From the NCBI RefSeq assembly GCF_041410465.1, contig NZ_CP166961.1:1488001-1552000 (forward strand): a DNA stretch of 64,000 nt. Direction: 5' to 3'. Below are positions 15,989 to 26,109 of the stretch, piece after piece. The DNA comes from Thalassotalea sp. 273M-4 (GTDB lineage Bacteria > Pseudomonadota > Gammaproteobacteria > Enterobacterales > Alteromonadaceae). The translations under genes and the position numbers were made by a program. Every line of letters begins with the position of its first letter. Position 1 is the stretch's first letter. The notes below the pieces were generated by a model that was given only the letters and a program-made list of their open reading frames with translations, was not told the origin of the DNA and searched no databases.

Positions 15989-17269
15989 ATGTCAGGACAA
16001 TGGAAATTGCTTATTGCAATGTATTTGGGGTATGGCGCTATGATGATTTGTCGTCAAATGCTTACCATAGTCAGTCCTGCTTTATTGGCGGATCCCAGTT
16101 TAGGCTTAAGCAAAACAGATATTGGCGATTTTGCCGCTTTTGGTACCTTAGGCGCTTTAGTTGGCAAGATAGTTTGGGGTCCGTTGGCCGATAAAATAGG
16201 CGGGCGCAAAACATTTTTACTTGGTATAAGTCTAAGCGCATGTGCTGTGGTGGCTTTTGGCTTAAGTCGTAACGTCTTTGCGTTTATTTTTTTTGCGGTG
16301 TTGTTGTATGGGTTTAAATCATCAGGTTGGCCTGGGCTAACCAAGCTAATTGGGCAGTGGTACCAACCAAATCAATATGGCCGAGTTTGGAGTATTTTAT
16401 CTACGAGTTCACGCTTAAGTGTGGTTGTAGGGACTTTGTTTTTTGGTTTCTTATTAAGCGTTATGTCATGGCAATATGTGTTATTTAGTGCCGCTGTTTT
16501 TGCCTTTGGCGTGTACGTGTTTTGTCATTACTTTATCATTGACAGTCACGATAATCCTTCGTCGGTATTAGATCTGACACCAAACTTATCAACCCATTCT
16601 CAGTCCCATGCCTTAAAAGGAACGACTACTTTGCAAGCGCTCTGGTATTTTGGTAAAAGCATTCGGGTGTATTTAGTCGTTGTTATGTTAATGCTCTTAA
16701 CCTGTTTAATGGCATTTTTAGACTTCGTATCTGTTTACTTGATGGAAGTCTATCTGCTCACACCATCTCAAGCAGCCATGGTGTCGACGGTTTTCCCAAC
16801 AGGCTCTTTGCTTGGTCTTGTTGTTTCCGCTTTATGCTATGACAAACTAACCGCTAAAGGTAAAACGTGGTTTTTCAGTATGAGTATTATGCTCAGTTTA
16901 TTGTGTTTACTGAGCTTGAAATACTTACCCTTGATAGAATTAAACCCATCAACTCAATATATTATGGCTTTGGCTTGTATTGGAGTGTTTGCTTTTTGTA
17001 TTGCCCCTGCGTATTACCTGCCCATGTCGATATTCTCAATAGAATTTGGTGGCCCTCATAGCGCCACGTTAGTCTGTTTAATTGATGCATTTGGTTTTGC
17101 TGCCAGCGCAGCTTTTGGCTTTGCTGGTGGTCGCCTAGCCGATAGCACTTATGGCTGGGATGGGTTCGTTAATATGCTTATTGTGTTGTGTGCCATTACC
17201 TTATTGGTGGTTTGGGCGTTTATGCAAAAAGAAACGCATCATTTAAAGCGGGTAAAGCAACTGGATTAA
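15989..17269 (+). CDS. MFS transporter (organophosphate:phosphate antiporter-like)
   Basis: A 426-residue inner-membrane protein with 12 predicted membrane segments. The N-terminal half has the MFS motif A variant GPLADKIGGRKTFLLG after TM2, and the start MYLGYGAMMICRQMLTIVSPALL resembles the hexose-phosphate/glycerol-phosphate (OPA) branch. The substrate cannot be told from sequence. ATG at 15989 with cggag a few bases upstream is preferred over the TTG one codon before it. Single gene between the divergent DUF2780 gene and the convergent MazG-like gene. Confidence 0.8.
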   Translation: MSGQWKLLIAMYLGYGAMMICRQMLTIVSPALLADPSLGLSKTDIGDFAAFGTLGALVGKIVWGPLADKIGGRKTFLLGISLSACAVVAFGLSRNVFAFIFFAVLLYGFKSSGWPGLTKLIGQWYQPNQYGRVWSILSTSSRLSVVVGTLFFGFLLSVMSWQYVLFSAAVFAFGVYVFCHYFIIDSHDNPSSVLDLTPNLSTHSQSHALKGTTTLQALWYFGKSIRVYLVVVMLMLLTCLMAFLDFVSVYLMEVYLLTPSQAAMVSTVFPTGSLLGLVVSALCYDKLTAKGKTWFFSMSIMLSLLCLLSLKYLPLIELNPSTQYIMALACIGVFAFCIAPAYYLPMSIFSIEFGGPHSATLVCLIDAFGFAASAAFGFAGGRLADSTYGWDGFVNMLIVLCAITLLVVWAFMQKETHHLKRVKQLD

Positions 17270-17320
17270 TCGGCTTTGTTAATATCGCTATTCGTGCAGG
17301 AGTTTAGGTGTAAAGGCATT

Positions 17321-17605
17321 TTATTTTAACCGACCTCGATTTCCACGAATTTGGTTCTTGGCCATTTTTTCAATCACTTTTGCTTCAATATCTATGCCTT
17401 GCCAGTGGGCAAGGTCGACTACCCTTAGTAGGATATCGGCAAGCTCCTCACCCAGATGTTCAGTGGGGGTCGTACCTCGACATTCATTAACGGCTTCTCC
17501 TACTTCGGAGGCAATAAGGGCAAGGGCTTCTAATGGCGTTTTATTATGCCAACCCATGTCTTCGACCCAGGCGTAATTTTGTTTTGCAATCTCTTTTAAA
17601 TGCAT
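17321..17605 (-). CDS. MazG-like nucleotide pyrophosphohydrolase domain protein
   Basis: A 94-residue all-helical protein with the MazG metal-binding motif: SEVGEAVNE (ExxE) near residues 33-41 and EELADILLRVVDLA (ExxD) near residues 53-66. Such enzymes hydrolyse NTPs or dNTPs to monophosphate and pyrophosphate as house-cleaning. Single-domain length, as in dUTPase/MazG-like short members. It converges with the MFS gene, 50 bases between stops. Confidence 0.8.
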   Translation of the reverse strand: MHLKEIAKQNYAWVEDMGWHNKTPLEALALIASEVGEAVNECRGTTPTEHLGEELADILLRVVDLAHWQGIDIEAKVIEKMAKNQIRGNRGRLK

Positions 17606-17745
17606 AGTGGCTTAAAAATATGTCTGAAAGTTTTTCAAGAGCATCACGATAGCAAAGATAGTGGTAAATTTCGACGAAAAAAATGGCCACGAGTTAGAGC
17701 AGGGCACGTGACCATTATTTTCAGTTAATTGTTCGATTGTACTTA

Positions 17746-18165
17746 TTAATGTACCTGTATTTTTTTAGTTTCGTCGATTCTTTCTGGCATTTTTTGAAAG
17801 TTGATTGTTAACACACCATCTTCAAATTTGGCGTCAATGTCATCATTTGAAACCCCATTACCAATGTTAAAACTGCGGCTGAAAAAGCCAGAGCGACGCT
17901 CCTTGCGCAACACTTTGTTTTTTTCACTTTCTACTTCGCTAAAAGTTTTTGCCGTAAGGGTTAACATCCCTTCGTGAAGTTCAATGTTGATATCTTCTTT
18001 TTTCACTCCTGGTAAATCGGCTTTGATCTCATAACGATCGTCTTTTTCATTAATATCCACCCGAGGGCTGAAAAAGTCATTTTTGGCTGATTTATCATCT
18101 GGAGTCAAAAAATGGCTAACAAACGGTTCCATATCAAACCAATTGTTTCTTGTGACAAGGCCCAT
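17746..18165 (-). CDS. Small heat shock protein, Hsp20/alpha-crystallin family
   Basis: A 139-residue ATP-independent holdase chaperone. The alpha-crystallin domain spans about residues 35-130: PRVDINEKDDRYEIKADLPGVKKEDINIELHEGMLTL, the RSFNI strand, the conserved A-x-(F/Y)-x-D/N-GVL motif (AKFEDGVLTI), and a short C-terminal tail with an IQV segment in the I-x-I/V oligomerisation position. The ATG here is preceded by aaggaga; an in-frame upstream ATG would add 29 residues unlike the family. A possible heat-shock promoter lies 27 bases upstream. Confidence 0.9.
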   Translation of the reverse strand: MGLVTRNNWFDMEPFVSHFLTPDDKSAKNDFFSPRVDINEKDDRYEIKADLPGVKKEDINIELHEGMLTLTAKTFSEVESEKNKVLRKERRSGFFSRSFNIGNGVSNDDIDAKFEDGVLTINFQKMPERIDETKKIQVH

Positions 18166-18191
18166 GATCAGTCTCCTTAATGTTGGTGAAA

Positions 18192-18219
18192 GGATGGGTC
18201 GGAATGGCCTGTAAACAAG
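18192..18219 (-). promoter_or_regulatory. Candidate sigma32 promoter of the Hsp20 gene
   Basis: Read on the minus strand: CTTGTTT (consensus CTTGAAA), 14 bases, then CCCATCC (consensus CCCCATNT). Position fits a short leader before the gene's aaggaga site. The match is partial. Confidence 0.45.
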
Positions 18220-18491
18220 CCAAGATCCGGCCTGCGAATAGGTGAAATACAATCCACCTAATTCTTATTTAGTACAATTTGATGTCTTTTCCAGTTTTGC
18301 AGTAGGGTTTTTCCAGTAAAGTTGATTTAGATTAAAAAATAGGCAGATTTAATGCGGTTAGGAAAAAAACAGGTTAAATTGGCATGCTTTAGGCATCATT
18401 AAGCGAAGTTTTAACCAAATTGAGCATGATAAAATCGCAGCCTAAGGGTTTATTCATTACACTATAAAGATATAGGGGAGTGGGGCGTTCT

Positions 18492-18680
18492 ATGGCAAAA
18501 TCATTATGTAAGTGGAAAAAGAAAGACATAGAAAAAAAGCTTGAACAATTGGCACAGATAATTGAAAGCCCACAATATATTTGTGCCGATTGCGCACGTT
18601 CTGCGCACAGTAAAGGGTACCTTTGTAAAGCGGTGAAAATGCCTTCGGGTAAACATAATGTTGAGCAAGAAGAAGACTAA
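18492..18680 (+). CDS. Small conserved hypothetical protein with paired Cys
   Basis: A 62-residue protein: SLCKWKKKDIEKKLEQL helix, then YICADCARSAHSKGYLCKAV with Cys at three places, resembling a small zinc-binding protein conserved in Shewanella- and Colwellia-type genomes. Function unknown. Start at ATG 18492 follows the usual MAKSLCKWKKKD N-terminus; a GTG 12 bases earlier overlaps the G-rich ribosome-binding site and is less likely. Its stop interlocks with the ppx stop on the other strand (shared bases 18677-18680). Confidence 0.7.
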   Translation: MAKSLCKWKKKDIEKKLEQLAQIIESPQYICADCARSAHSKGYLCKAVKMPSGKHNVEQEED

Positions 18681-20233
18681 TTAGACAGGTTTAACCCTAA
18701 CGACTCTTCTACTTGGCTGTGATTAAGGTCTATCGATATCTTTTTTAATTTATCTCTTTCACTGGTTAGGTTGGCTTGAAACAAGTCTTTGCCCTTAAGC
18801 CAATCCAAATCGAATTCTAAAGTTATTTCTTCATCGTCAGCATACACGTCAAAGTCCGGTAAAAAGTCGGGTTGTCTTTTTTGGTTTAATAATACGGCTA
18901 AGCGAAATAAACAAATCAGTCGATATACCTGCTGGTTTGAGTACAACGAAAATTCAGGAATGTCATCCACCCTAATTTTTTTTCGATGAAATCGAACCAG
19001 AGTTGATAACAACAAAAGTTGCTCTTGACTAAAGCCGGGCATGGCGGAATTTTCAATAATATAGGCAGAATGCTTATGGGTACCCGATGAGTTTATATGC
19101 AGACCTATTTCATGTAATTTTGACGCCCATTTTAAAAGTAATTTCGCATCGGGAATATCTTTTAAGTGCCAACTTTTATAAGTGTTTTTATACAGAAATT
19201 TGGCGGTTGATTGCACCCGTTTAGCGTGCTCTTCGTCGACGCTCATACGACGTATTAAGCTGGTGACACTGCGTTCACGGATGTCGTCATGTTGCATCCG
19301 CTCTTCCATTTCATACAACACGCCCTCACGTAACGCCTTGTCACAATATTCAATAGAATCAATGTTTAAGCAATTAAAGGCTTCATTTAAAATGATAAAG
19401 CCCGTTAAAATAACCGCCTTTCTGTCTTCATTTAGCCCTTCAACATTTAATTCATCAAAGTGATCAAAGGACAGTAAAAGTTTCTTAATTTTACTCATGG
19501 CTTTTGGGGTTAAGTGATCTTCTGTAAAGCCATTAGCGAGAGCGAGTTCGGTCAATGCTGAAATAGTGCCTGAGGTGCCAATGCATTGTTGCCAGCCAAT
19601 TTGATTGTATTGTTTGATTATCGGTTGTAGCTTTTGCTCTACATAAAGGGAGGCTTTTTTAAACCGCTTTTGGCTGATTTTACCGTTAGTAAAAAATAAG
19701 TTTGCCAAACTGACACAACCGGTGTTACGACTGCTTAATGCTAAGGTCTCAAAGTTTTTACCGATAACAAACTCGGTAGAACCACCGCCAATATCAATCA
19801 CTAAACGGTTTTCTGTAAAGTGCATACTATGAGCAACGCCCTGATAAATAAGGCGGGCTTCTTCTTGTCCGGCGACAACAGTAATGGGATAAGGAAGAAT
19901 GTTTCGAGCTTTTTCGAGAAACTCTTTGGCATTTAGCGCGCTGCGCAAAGTGTATGTCCCAATGAGTTTTACGTCATCAGGGTGAAAACCCGCCAAGGTT
20001 TGAGCAAAAATCTGCAAGGTTTTTAAGCCACGCTCTATGCTTGGCTGATCCAGCACTAAGTCTTTGCTAAGACCTTCAGCAAGACGGACTTTAATTTTCT
20101 CTCTTAGTAATATTTGTACGTCTTTGTCAATAATTCGGGCTAACACCAGATGAAAGCTGTTTGAGCCAAGGTCGACGACAGCAATGGTTTGCCCAAGAGG
20201 GGCGTTGTTTTGTTCGGGTTGATGCGTTGTCAT
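18677..20233 (-). CDS. ppx: Exopolyphosphatase (Ppx/GppA family)
   Basis: A 518-residue enzyme that removes terminal phosphates from polyphosphate (and/or converts pppGpp to ppGpp). N-terminal actin-like phosphatase domain: VVDLGSNSFHLVLARI near residue 20 and VIDIGGGSTEFVIG near residue 145; C-terminal HD-like helical domain with AKFLYK...LLLKWASKLHEIGLHI. Length matches E. coli Ppx (about 513), longer than some GppA. It lies 68 bases after ppk on the same strand, the usual ppk-ppx operon. Confidence 0.9.
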   Translation of the reverse strand: MTTHQPEQNNAPLGQTIAVVDLGSNSFHLVLARIIDKDVQILLREKIKVRLAEGLSKDLVLDQPSIERGLKTLQIFAQTLAGFHPDDVKLIGTYTLRSALNAKEFLEKARNILPYPITVVAGQEEARLIYQGVAHSMHFTENRLVIDIGGGSTEFVIGKNFETLALSSRNTGCVSLANLFFTNGKISQKRFKKASLYVEQKLQPIIKQYNQIGWQQCIGTSGTISALTELALANGFTEDHLTPKAMSKIKKLLLSFDHFDELNVEGLNEDRKAVILTGFIILNEAFNCLNIDSIEYCDKALREGVLYEMEERMQHDDIRERSVTSLIRRMSVDEEHAKRVQSTAKFLYKNTYKSWHLKDIPDAKLLLKWASKLHEIGLHINSSGTHKHSAYIIENSAMPGFSQEQLLLLSTLVRFHRKKIRVDDIPEFSLYSNQQVYRLICLFRLAVLLNQKRQPDFLPDFDVYADDEEITLEFDLDWLKGKDLFQANLTSERDKLKKISIDLNHSQVEESLGLNLSN

Positions 20234-20301
20234 AGTCCTATTTTACCTTTGCTCAATTGCCAATATGGTCTAATTATAACAACTGCATATTACTGTCACC
20301 G

Positions 20302-22383
20302 TTAAACCTTGGTAGATTTTTGTTTTTCGAGGTTTTTAAGGTATCGATATATTTCTGCCTGTGATTGACAAAGAGGGGCATTGTCTTTTGCACCAACGTA
20401 TAGGTTAGTTTGGTCTTGATCTATTATCCGAGCTTTGACATTGTCGCTAAATTGCATAGCTAAAATGGCTTTCAGTTGTTGTTTTGCCTGAAGACAAGGG
20501 ATTTCAAAACCCACTTCAACCCTGTCTTCAATATTACGAGTCATCCAGTCCGCTGATGAGATAAAAATCCGCTCATTGGCGTTATTATGAAATAGCATAA
20601 TACGCGCATGTTCAAGGTATCGGTCGATGATGCTTGTTACTGTAATGTTTTCGCTAAATCCCTTAATACCAGGGCGTAAACTGCACATGCCTCGAATAAG
20701 CAGAGATATTTCAACCCCTGCATTACTTGCTTGATAGAGTTTATTAATTAACTGATGATCAACTAAGTTATTCAATTTTAATTGTATCTTTGCTGGATTA
20801 CCGGCATTGGCAAATTCAATTTCACGGTCAACTAAAGCGTTAAGTTTTTGTCGTTGATTAATGGGCGAAATTAATAATCGTTCAAACTGAAAACTTTTGT
20901 AGCTGTGTTCAATAAAATTAAAAACGTTGTCGACTTCTTCGGCTATGTTGGGATCTTTGGTAAAATAAGCGACATCAGTGTAAATTTTTGCCGTATCTTC
21001 GTTAAAGTTGCCGGTAGAAATTAAACCATACTTTACAATTTTATCGTTCTCTTGGCGGTTGATTAAACATAGCTTAGAGTGCACCTTTAATGATGGAATA
21101 CCCAGTAATACTTTTATGCCAGCATCCGTCATTCGCTTGGCCCATTCGATGTTATTATTTTCATCAAAACGGGCTCGTAATTCGACATTTACCGTGACTT
21201 TTTTCCCATTGCGGACGGCATCGAGAAGCGAGCCAATAATTTGAGACTTTTTGGCGACCCGATAGATATTCAATTTAATCGAGGTGACTTTGGGATCATA
21301 GGAGGCTTGGCGAATGAATTCTTTGAAATGATGAAATTTATGGTATGGGTAATGAAGCAAAATGTCTTGCTCACTGATTGCTTGCCAAACGGTTTTGTGT
21401 TGTCTAAATGCCGCACAATCTAATGACTTTTGCTTTTTAAAGCGCAAAGCAGGTTTTCCAACGTTGGGGAAGGCAATAAAATCTTTGAAGTTACGGTAGC
21501 GACTGCCAGGCAAGGTGCTATCATACTGAGTGAACCCCAATAGCTTCTTCAATTTTTTTTCCATTCGACTGGGCATATTTTCATCACATACAACGCGCAC
21601 GGGTTCAGCATGTAAGCGTTGTTTTAACCCTTTAGTCATTTTAAGTAAGAGAGAATCATCTAAGTCTTGCTCACTTAAACTGTACTGCGCATCTCGGGTC
21701 ATCTTAAATGAATACGCTTCGATATTGGTAAAGTCAAACAAGCCTTCAAAAATCAGGTTTAAGGCAAAACACATAACATCGTCTAATAAAATAATTTTTT
21801 GCACTTTGCTATTTTCGCTTTTGGGTAATAACACAAAGCGATCGGTTTCTGTTGTTGGTACTTCTAGCGCCGCATATCGCAATTCATCGTTATTTTGAAT
21901 TTCAACAAACAAGTAAATAAGGTGATCTTCAATGCAATCGGGAAAGTCGACGAGATGACTGACGATGATGGGCTGGGTGTATCTAAGGACTTTATCGAGA
22001 AAGTATTTTTTTAACCACACTTGCTCGTTATTGGACAACGGCTCTTGGCTGACAATTTCAATGTTGTGCTCTTTTAAGCTGGCTTTAATATGGTCGTAGG
22101 CGCTGGTAAATGCGCGATGTTGTTCCAATATTGTTTGTTGCATTTGAGCAATTAAATTGCGATACAAAGCAACGGTCTGTTTATCGCCTTCGGCTCTTTT
22201 TATTAATATTTTCCGTCTAATATTGGCGACTTTAACCCGAAAAAATTCGTCTTGGTTACTTGAAAAGATACCAAGAAATCTGAGCCTTTCTAGCACTGGG
22301 TTATTGCTATCTTTAGCTTCTTGTAAAACCCGCTCGTTAAAGGCTAGCCAACTTAATTCTTCGGGAAAATATAATTCGCTCAT
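20302..22383 (-). CDS. ppk1: Polyphosphate kinase 1
   Basis: A 693-residue enzyme that makes polyphosphate from ATP through a phosphohistidine intermediate, membrane-associated. N-terminal domain (PEELSWLAFNERVLQEA..., residues 5-105), middle domain, and two C-terminal PLD-like domains: the SLKVHSKLCLINR segment holds the autophosphorylated His, with RARFDENNNIEWAKRM before it, and YLEHARIMLFHNN followed by DWMTRNIEDRVEV holds the second set of active-site residues. Length equals E. coli Ppk. First gene of ppk-ppx. The spacer to its right is shared with the divergent DUF3429 gene. Confidence 0.95.
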   Translation of the reverse strand: MSELYFPEELSWLAFNERVLQEAKDSNNPVLERLRFLGIFSSNQDEFFRVKVANIRRKILIKRAEGDKQTVALYRNLIAQMQQTILEQHRAFTSAYDHIKASLKEHNIEIVSQEPLSNNEQVWLKKYFLDKVLRYTQPIIVSHLVDFPDCIEDHLIYLFVEIQNNDELRYAALEVPTTETDRFVLLPKSENSKVQKIILLDDVMCFALNLIFEGLFDFTNIEAYSFKMTRDAQYSLSEQDLDDSLLLKMTKGLKQRLHAEPVRVVCDENMPSRMEKKLKKLLGFTQYDSTLPGSRYRNFKDFIAFPNVGKPALRFKKQKSLDCAAFRQHKTVWQAISEQDILLHYPYHKFHHFKEFIRQASYDPKVTSIKLNIYRVAKKSQIIGSLLDAVRNGKKVTVNVELRARFDENNNIEWAKRMTDAGIKVLLGIPSLKVHSKLCLINRQENDKIVKYGLISTGNFNEDTAKIYTDVAYFTKDPNIAEEVDNVFNFIEHSYKSFQFERLLISPINQRQKLNALVDREIEFANAGNPAKIQLKLNNLVDHQLINKLYQASNAGVEISLLIRGMCSLRPGIKGFSENITVTSIIDRYLEHARIMLFHNNANERIFISSADWMTRNIEDRVEVGFEIPCLQAKQQLKAILAMQFSDNVKARIIDQDQTNLYVGAKDNAPLCQSQAEIYRYLKNLEKQKSTKV

Positions 22384-22527
22384 TTAAGGTTATTTTTACC
22401 AAGGTAATTTGTATTTTTTCCTTATTATATTTAACTTTACGTTAATTACCTGTTTTTGTATATGTAGTCATCTAAACTTAATGGCAGGTGCATGGTATCG
22501 AAAAATTTTTATGCTTAGGGGCTAAAC

Positions 22528-23037
22528 TTGCAAGAAGAACCACAAATTAATTATGATCAAATTTTCCATACAGCGCGGGTTATTGGAACCATAGGTGTGG
22601 TGTTTTTTTTATTGCTTGCTGGTGTCATGCTGCTCACAAAGCTCAACCTTTTGGCGCTATCAGATCAATACTTGCTGATGTTGTTTACCTTTTCCAGTGC
22701 CATATTATTGGCGTTTCTTTCTGGAATTATCTGGTCAGAATCACTCAGCGCTCGGTTGTTTAATCCGACCAGTAAACATCTATATTTTAGCCTTAGTTTT
22801 AATGTTATAGCTTTATTTGGTGCGGTGTTACATAATCGCTGGAGCGTGATGCTGTTTGGGTTTAGCTTTTTAGTGTTATTCTTTTTAGAAGAAGAACTGC
22901 GAAGGCCCAAGAGCTTCTCAGATCAAGACACACCTTCAAAAAACATTCGTCGTTATTTACGAATGCGCAAGCGCTTAACGTATCAAATTGTGGTCATACA
23001 TTTATTTGTCCTCCTACTGTTTATTATCATGCCCTAA
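22528..23037 (+). CDS. DUF3429-like membrane protein
   Basis: A 169-residue inner-membrane protein with about five hydrophobic segments. TM2-TM3 contain FSSAILLAFLSGIIWSESL, close to the FLGG..WG motif of DUF3429 proteins; the C-terminal part has a basic loop (RRYLRMRKRLTYQ) before the last segment. Function unknown. TTG is taken as start; ATG codons further in would delete the first membrane segment. Divergent from ppk. Confidence 0.65.
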   Translation: MQEEPQINYDQIFHTARVIGTIGVVFFLLLAGVMLLTKLNLLALSDQYLLMLFTFSSAILLAFLSGIIWSESLSARLFNPTSKHLYFSLSFNVIALFGAVLHNRWSVMLFGFSFLVLFFLEEELRRPKSFSDQDTPSKNIRRYLRMRKRLTYQIVVIHLFVLLLFIIMP

Positions 23038-23209
23038 TATTTTGCGCTTAAGATATTGATTTAGAACACGACCCTACAAAACTTTACATTTTTATAACAC
23101 CTCATATCTACCTATCTTATCGATATTTTGCTCTAATTACGGTTCCTAAAGAGTGCTCAACTCGCCCCTGATTGTTAGGGCTTATTTTCTATCCCAGTTA
23201 AGGATTTTT

Positions 23210-24355
23210 ATGTACGTACTAAACCCTGCTCAATTTAGCCCCGAACTGTTTTTAACAGAATACTGGCAAAAAAAGCCGGTATTAATCCGTCAAGGTTTTG
23301 CCAACTTTAAAGCCCCAATAGAGGCAGATGAAGTTGCAGGACTTGCAGGGCTCGAAGATGTTGAGTCACGTATTATCTATCGTGAAGGTGAGAGCTATGT
23401 CGCTGAATTTGGTCCTTTTGATGGCTTTCAACGATTAGGTGATAAAAATTGGTCTTTGGTCGTTCAAGCACTGGATCATTGGTCTGAAGATGCGGCTAAA
23501 ATGATCGAACCATTTCGATTTATTCCGCACTGGCGCTTAGACGACTTGATGGTCAGCTTTGCAACACCTGGTGGTGGCGTAGGGCCCCATATAGATTGGT
23601 ATGATGTGTTTATTTGCCAAGGCACTGGGGTTCGTAATTGGCGTGTGGGTGATAAGGGGGCGCATGTTGAATACGCTGCCCACCCAGCTTTGTTGCACGT
23701 TGAGGCCTTTGCACCGATCATTGATGAAGTCGTTTATCCCGGCGATATTTTGTATATTCCTCCTGGCTTTCCACATGATGGCGTGACCATTGAAAATTCA
23801 TTGAGTTTTTCGGTTGGATTTCGATCTAACTCGTCGGTCAATTTTTTAAGTGGTTTGGCCGATTTCTTAATAGATAATGAGTTAGGCAACGAATTGATCA
23901 GCGATCCTCATCGACCTCTGTCCAACAACAGTGGCGCTATCAGTGCAGATGATTTCGGCTTAATTAAGCAAAACATGCAACACATCTTAGATAACAAAGA
24001 ATTGATGCAAAAATTCGTCGGTACGTTTTTAACCGAAGCGAAGCATGAATTAGATTTAATGCCGGCCGATCAGCCTTTTACAACAACACAAGTATCGCAG
24101 TTGTTAAAGCAACACGATCTTATGCGATTGGGAGGACTGCGCGCCTTCTATTTTAGCGACAGTATTCACCAGGGCACGGTTTACATTAACTCCGAGCAGG
24201 TTACCTTTGACCAATCTTTGGTGCCTGCGATTAAAATGCTTTGTGATAATGTTTGTGTAACGGCCCAAATGATCAGTGCTTTTGCCGACAATAAAGACTT
24301 TCTAGCGTTTATCGTAACCATGTTAAATAAAGGCTATTGGTACTTGGCGGAATAA
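23210..24355 (+). CDS. roxA: Ribosomal protein L16 arginine hydroxylase (JmjC cupin, YcfD-type)
   Basis: A 381-residue Fe(II)/2-oxoglutarate oxygenase; the E. coli relative hydroxylates an arginine of ribosomal protein L16. The JmjC domain has the iron ligands His127 and Asp129 (GPHIDWYDVF) and His189 (FPHDGVTIENSLSFSVGFR), at the positions expected from YcfD. A helical dimerisation segment and a C-terminal winged-helix-like domain follow. Start ATG with aagga upstream; a GTG 19 codons earlier has no support. A strong terminator follows. Confidence 0.9.
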   Translation: MYVLNPAQFSPELFLTEYWQKKPVLIRQGFANFKAPIEADEVAGLAGLEDVESRIIYREGESYVAEFGPFDGFQRLGDKNWSLVVQALDHWSEDAAKMIEPFRFIPHWRLDDLMVSFATPGGGVGPHIDWYDVFICQGTGVRNWRVGDKGAHVEYAAHPALLHVEAFAPIIDEVVYPGDILYIPPGFPHDGVTIENSLSFSVGFRSNSSVNFLSGLADFLIDNELGNELISDPHRPLSNNSGAISADDFGLIKQNMQHILDNKELMQKFVGTFLTEAKHELDLMPADQPFTTTQVSQLLKQHDLMRLGGLRAFYFSDSIHQGTVYINSEQVTFDQSLVPAIKMLCDNVCVTAQMISAFADNKDFLAFIVTMLNKGYWYLAE

Positions 24356-24366
24356 ATCATGATATA

Positions 24367-24397
24367 AAGCTCTGAATTTAAGTTCAGAGCTTTTTTA
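24367..24397 (+). terminator. Rho-independent terminator of roxA
   Basis: 10-bp stem aagctctgaa / ttcagagctt with a 6-base loop, followed by a T run. Confidence 0.9.
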
Positions 24398-24444
24398 TTA
24401 AGCTAATTATTTTATCGCTTTTTTGTTTTTAGGGGGATTGGTCT

Positions 24445-26109
24445 TTAATAACTTTTATTGTGCACACTCACAACCGCGCGACCAGATGGATCGGCCATGT
24501 TTTGAAATGCTTCATCCCACGCTAGGGCGGTTTCGGTCGAACAGGCCACCGATTTTCCGCCAGGAACACACTCTGCGCACGATTGCAAAGGAAAATGTTG
24601 TTCAAAAATAGTGCGATAAAAATACGCTTCTTTTGTATCCGGGGTATTATGGGGAAATTTAAATTTAGCATGAGCCAATTGTTGATCGCTAACTTGCGAT
24701 TCAACCAAGGCCTTTAAACTATCAATCCACGAATAACCAACCCCGTCAGAGAATTGTTCTTTTTGTCGCCATAGAATTTCTTCCGGTAAATAACCTGCAA
24801 AGGCTTGTCGCAACACGTGTTTTTCAATCTTCCCATCTCGACACATTTTATCGTCAGGATTGATCCGCATCGCAACGTCCATAAAGTTTTTATCTAAAAA
24901 CGGTACCCGTGCTTCAATGCCCCAGGCCGACATCGATTTATTGGCACGCAAACAATCAAACATGTGTAATTTATCAAGCTTGCGATTTAATTCTTGATGA
25001 AATTCTTCGGCATTCGGCGCTTTATGAAAGTATAAATAGCCGCCAAAAATCTCATCTGCGCCTTCGCCTGACAACACCATTTTTATGCCCATCGCTTTGA
25101 TTTTACGAGCCATTAAGTACATCGGAGTAGACGCTCTAATGGTGGTTACATCATATGTTTCAATATGATAGATAACCTCTTTTAGGGCATCAATTCCTTC
25201 TTGCACGGTAAAGGTGACACTGTGATGAATGGTACCAATGGCATCGGCAACCTTTTGCGCGGCCACTAAGTCGGGTGACCCTTCAAGGCCACAAGCAAAA
25301 GAGTGTACCTTAGGCCACCACGCCTCAGACAAATCGTTTTCTTCCACACGTCTGGCAGCAAATTTTTGGGTGATCGCTGACACCAATGAAGAGTCTAAAC
25401 CACCTGAAAGTAACACCCCATATGGTACATCGGTCATAAGGTGTGATTTCACCGATTGCTCTAAAGCATTTCTCAGTGCGAGCACATCGGTTGTATTCTG
25501 TTTGACCGCCTCATAGTCTTGCCAGTCACGTTGATAATAGCGGGTTATTTTACCGATTCGACTGTCTAAGAAGTGGCCTGGAGGAAACTCGCTTACGGTT
25601 TTACAAATAGGGGTTAACGCTTTCATTTCGGAAGCAACATAAAAGTTACCATGCTCATCATGGCCCATATACAAGGGGATAATGCCAATGTGATCACGAG
25701 CAATTAAGTAACTATTATCTGTTTGGTTATAAAGCACAAATGCGAACATACCGTGCAAATTATCAACAAAATCGCTACCCATTTGTTCATACAAAGGTAA
25801 GATGACTTCACAATCTGACTTTGTTTGAAAGTCGTAGTCGATAGTCAGGTTGGCTTCTAAAGATGTGTGATTGTATATTTCACCGTTTACGGCCAACACA
25901 TGATTTCGATTTCGGTTATAAAGGGGTTGTGCGCCATTTTCAGTGTCAACAATTGCTAGCCTTTCATGCACTAGAATCGCATTTTGATCAGAGTAGACAC
26001 CTGACCAATCTGGTCCTCGATGTCTTAGTAAGCGAGAAAGCTCAATCGCTTGTTCTCGCAACTCACTGGCATCACCTTTGATGTCCAGAATACAGAATAT
26101 TGAACACAT
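24445..26109 (-). CDS. asnB: Asparagine synthase B (glutamine-hydrolysing)
   Basis: A 554-residue enzyme that makes asparagine from aspartate, ATP and glutamine. N-terminal class II glutaminase: Cys2 nucleophile (MCSIF), RLLRHRGPDWSG, RLAIVD and the VNGEIYNH region. C-terminal synthetase domain: PP-loop LLSGGLDSSLVSA near residue 230 and LSGEGADEIFGGY near residue 345. Length is the same as E. coli AsnB. It lies downstream of the M28 peptidase gene on the same strand, but a terminator separates them; a promoter should be in the 26110-26237 spacer. Confidence 0.95.
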   Translation of the reverse strand: MCSIFCILDIKGDASELREQAIELSRLLRHRGPDWSGVYSDQNAILVHERLAIVDTENGAQPLYNRNRNHVLAVNGEIYNHTSLEANLTIDYDFQTKSDCEVILPLYEQMGSDFVDNLHGMFAFVLYNQTDNSYLIARDHIGIIPLYMGHDEHGNFYVASEMKALTPICKTVSEFPPGHFLDSRIGKITRYYQRDWQDYEAVKQNTTDVLALRNALEQSVKSHLMTDVPYGVLLSGGLDSSLVSAITQKFAARRVEENDLSEAWWPKVHSFACGLEGSPDLVAAQKVADAIGTIHHSVTFTVQEGIDALKEVIYHIETYDVTTIRASTPMYLMARKIKAMGIKMVLSGEGADEIFGGYLYFHKAPNAEEFHQELNRKLDKLHMFDCLRANKSMSAWGIEARVPFLDKNFMDVAMRINPDDKMCRDGKIEKHVLRQAFAGYLPEEILWRQKEQFSDGVGYSWIDSLKALVESQVSDQQLAHAKFKFPHNTPDTKEAYFYRTIFEQHFPLQSCAECVPGGKSVACSTETALAWDEAFQNMADPSGRAVVSVHNKSY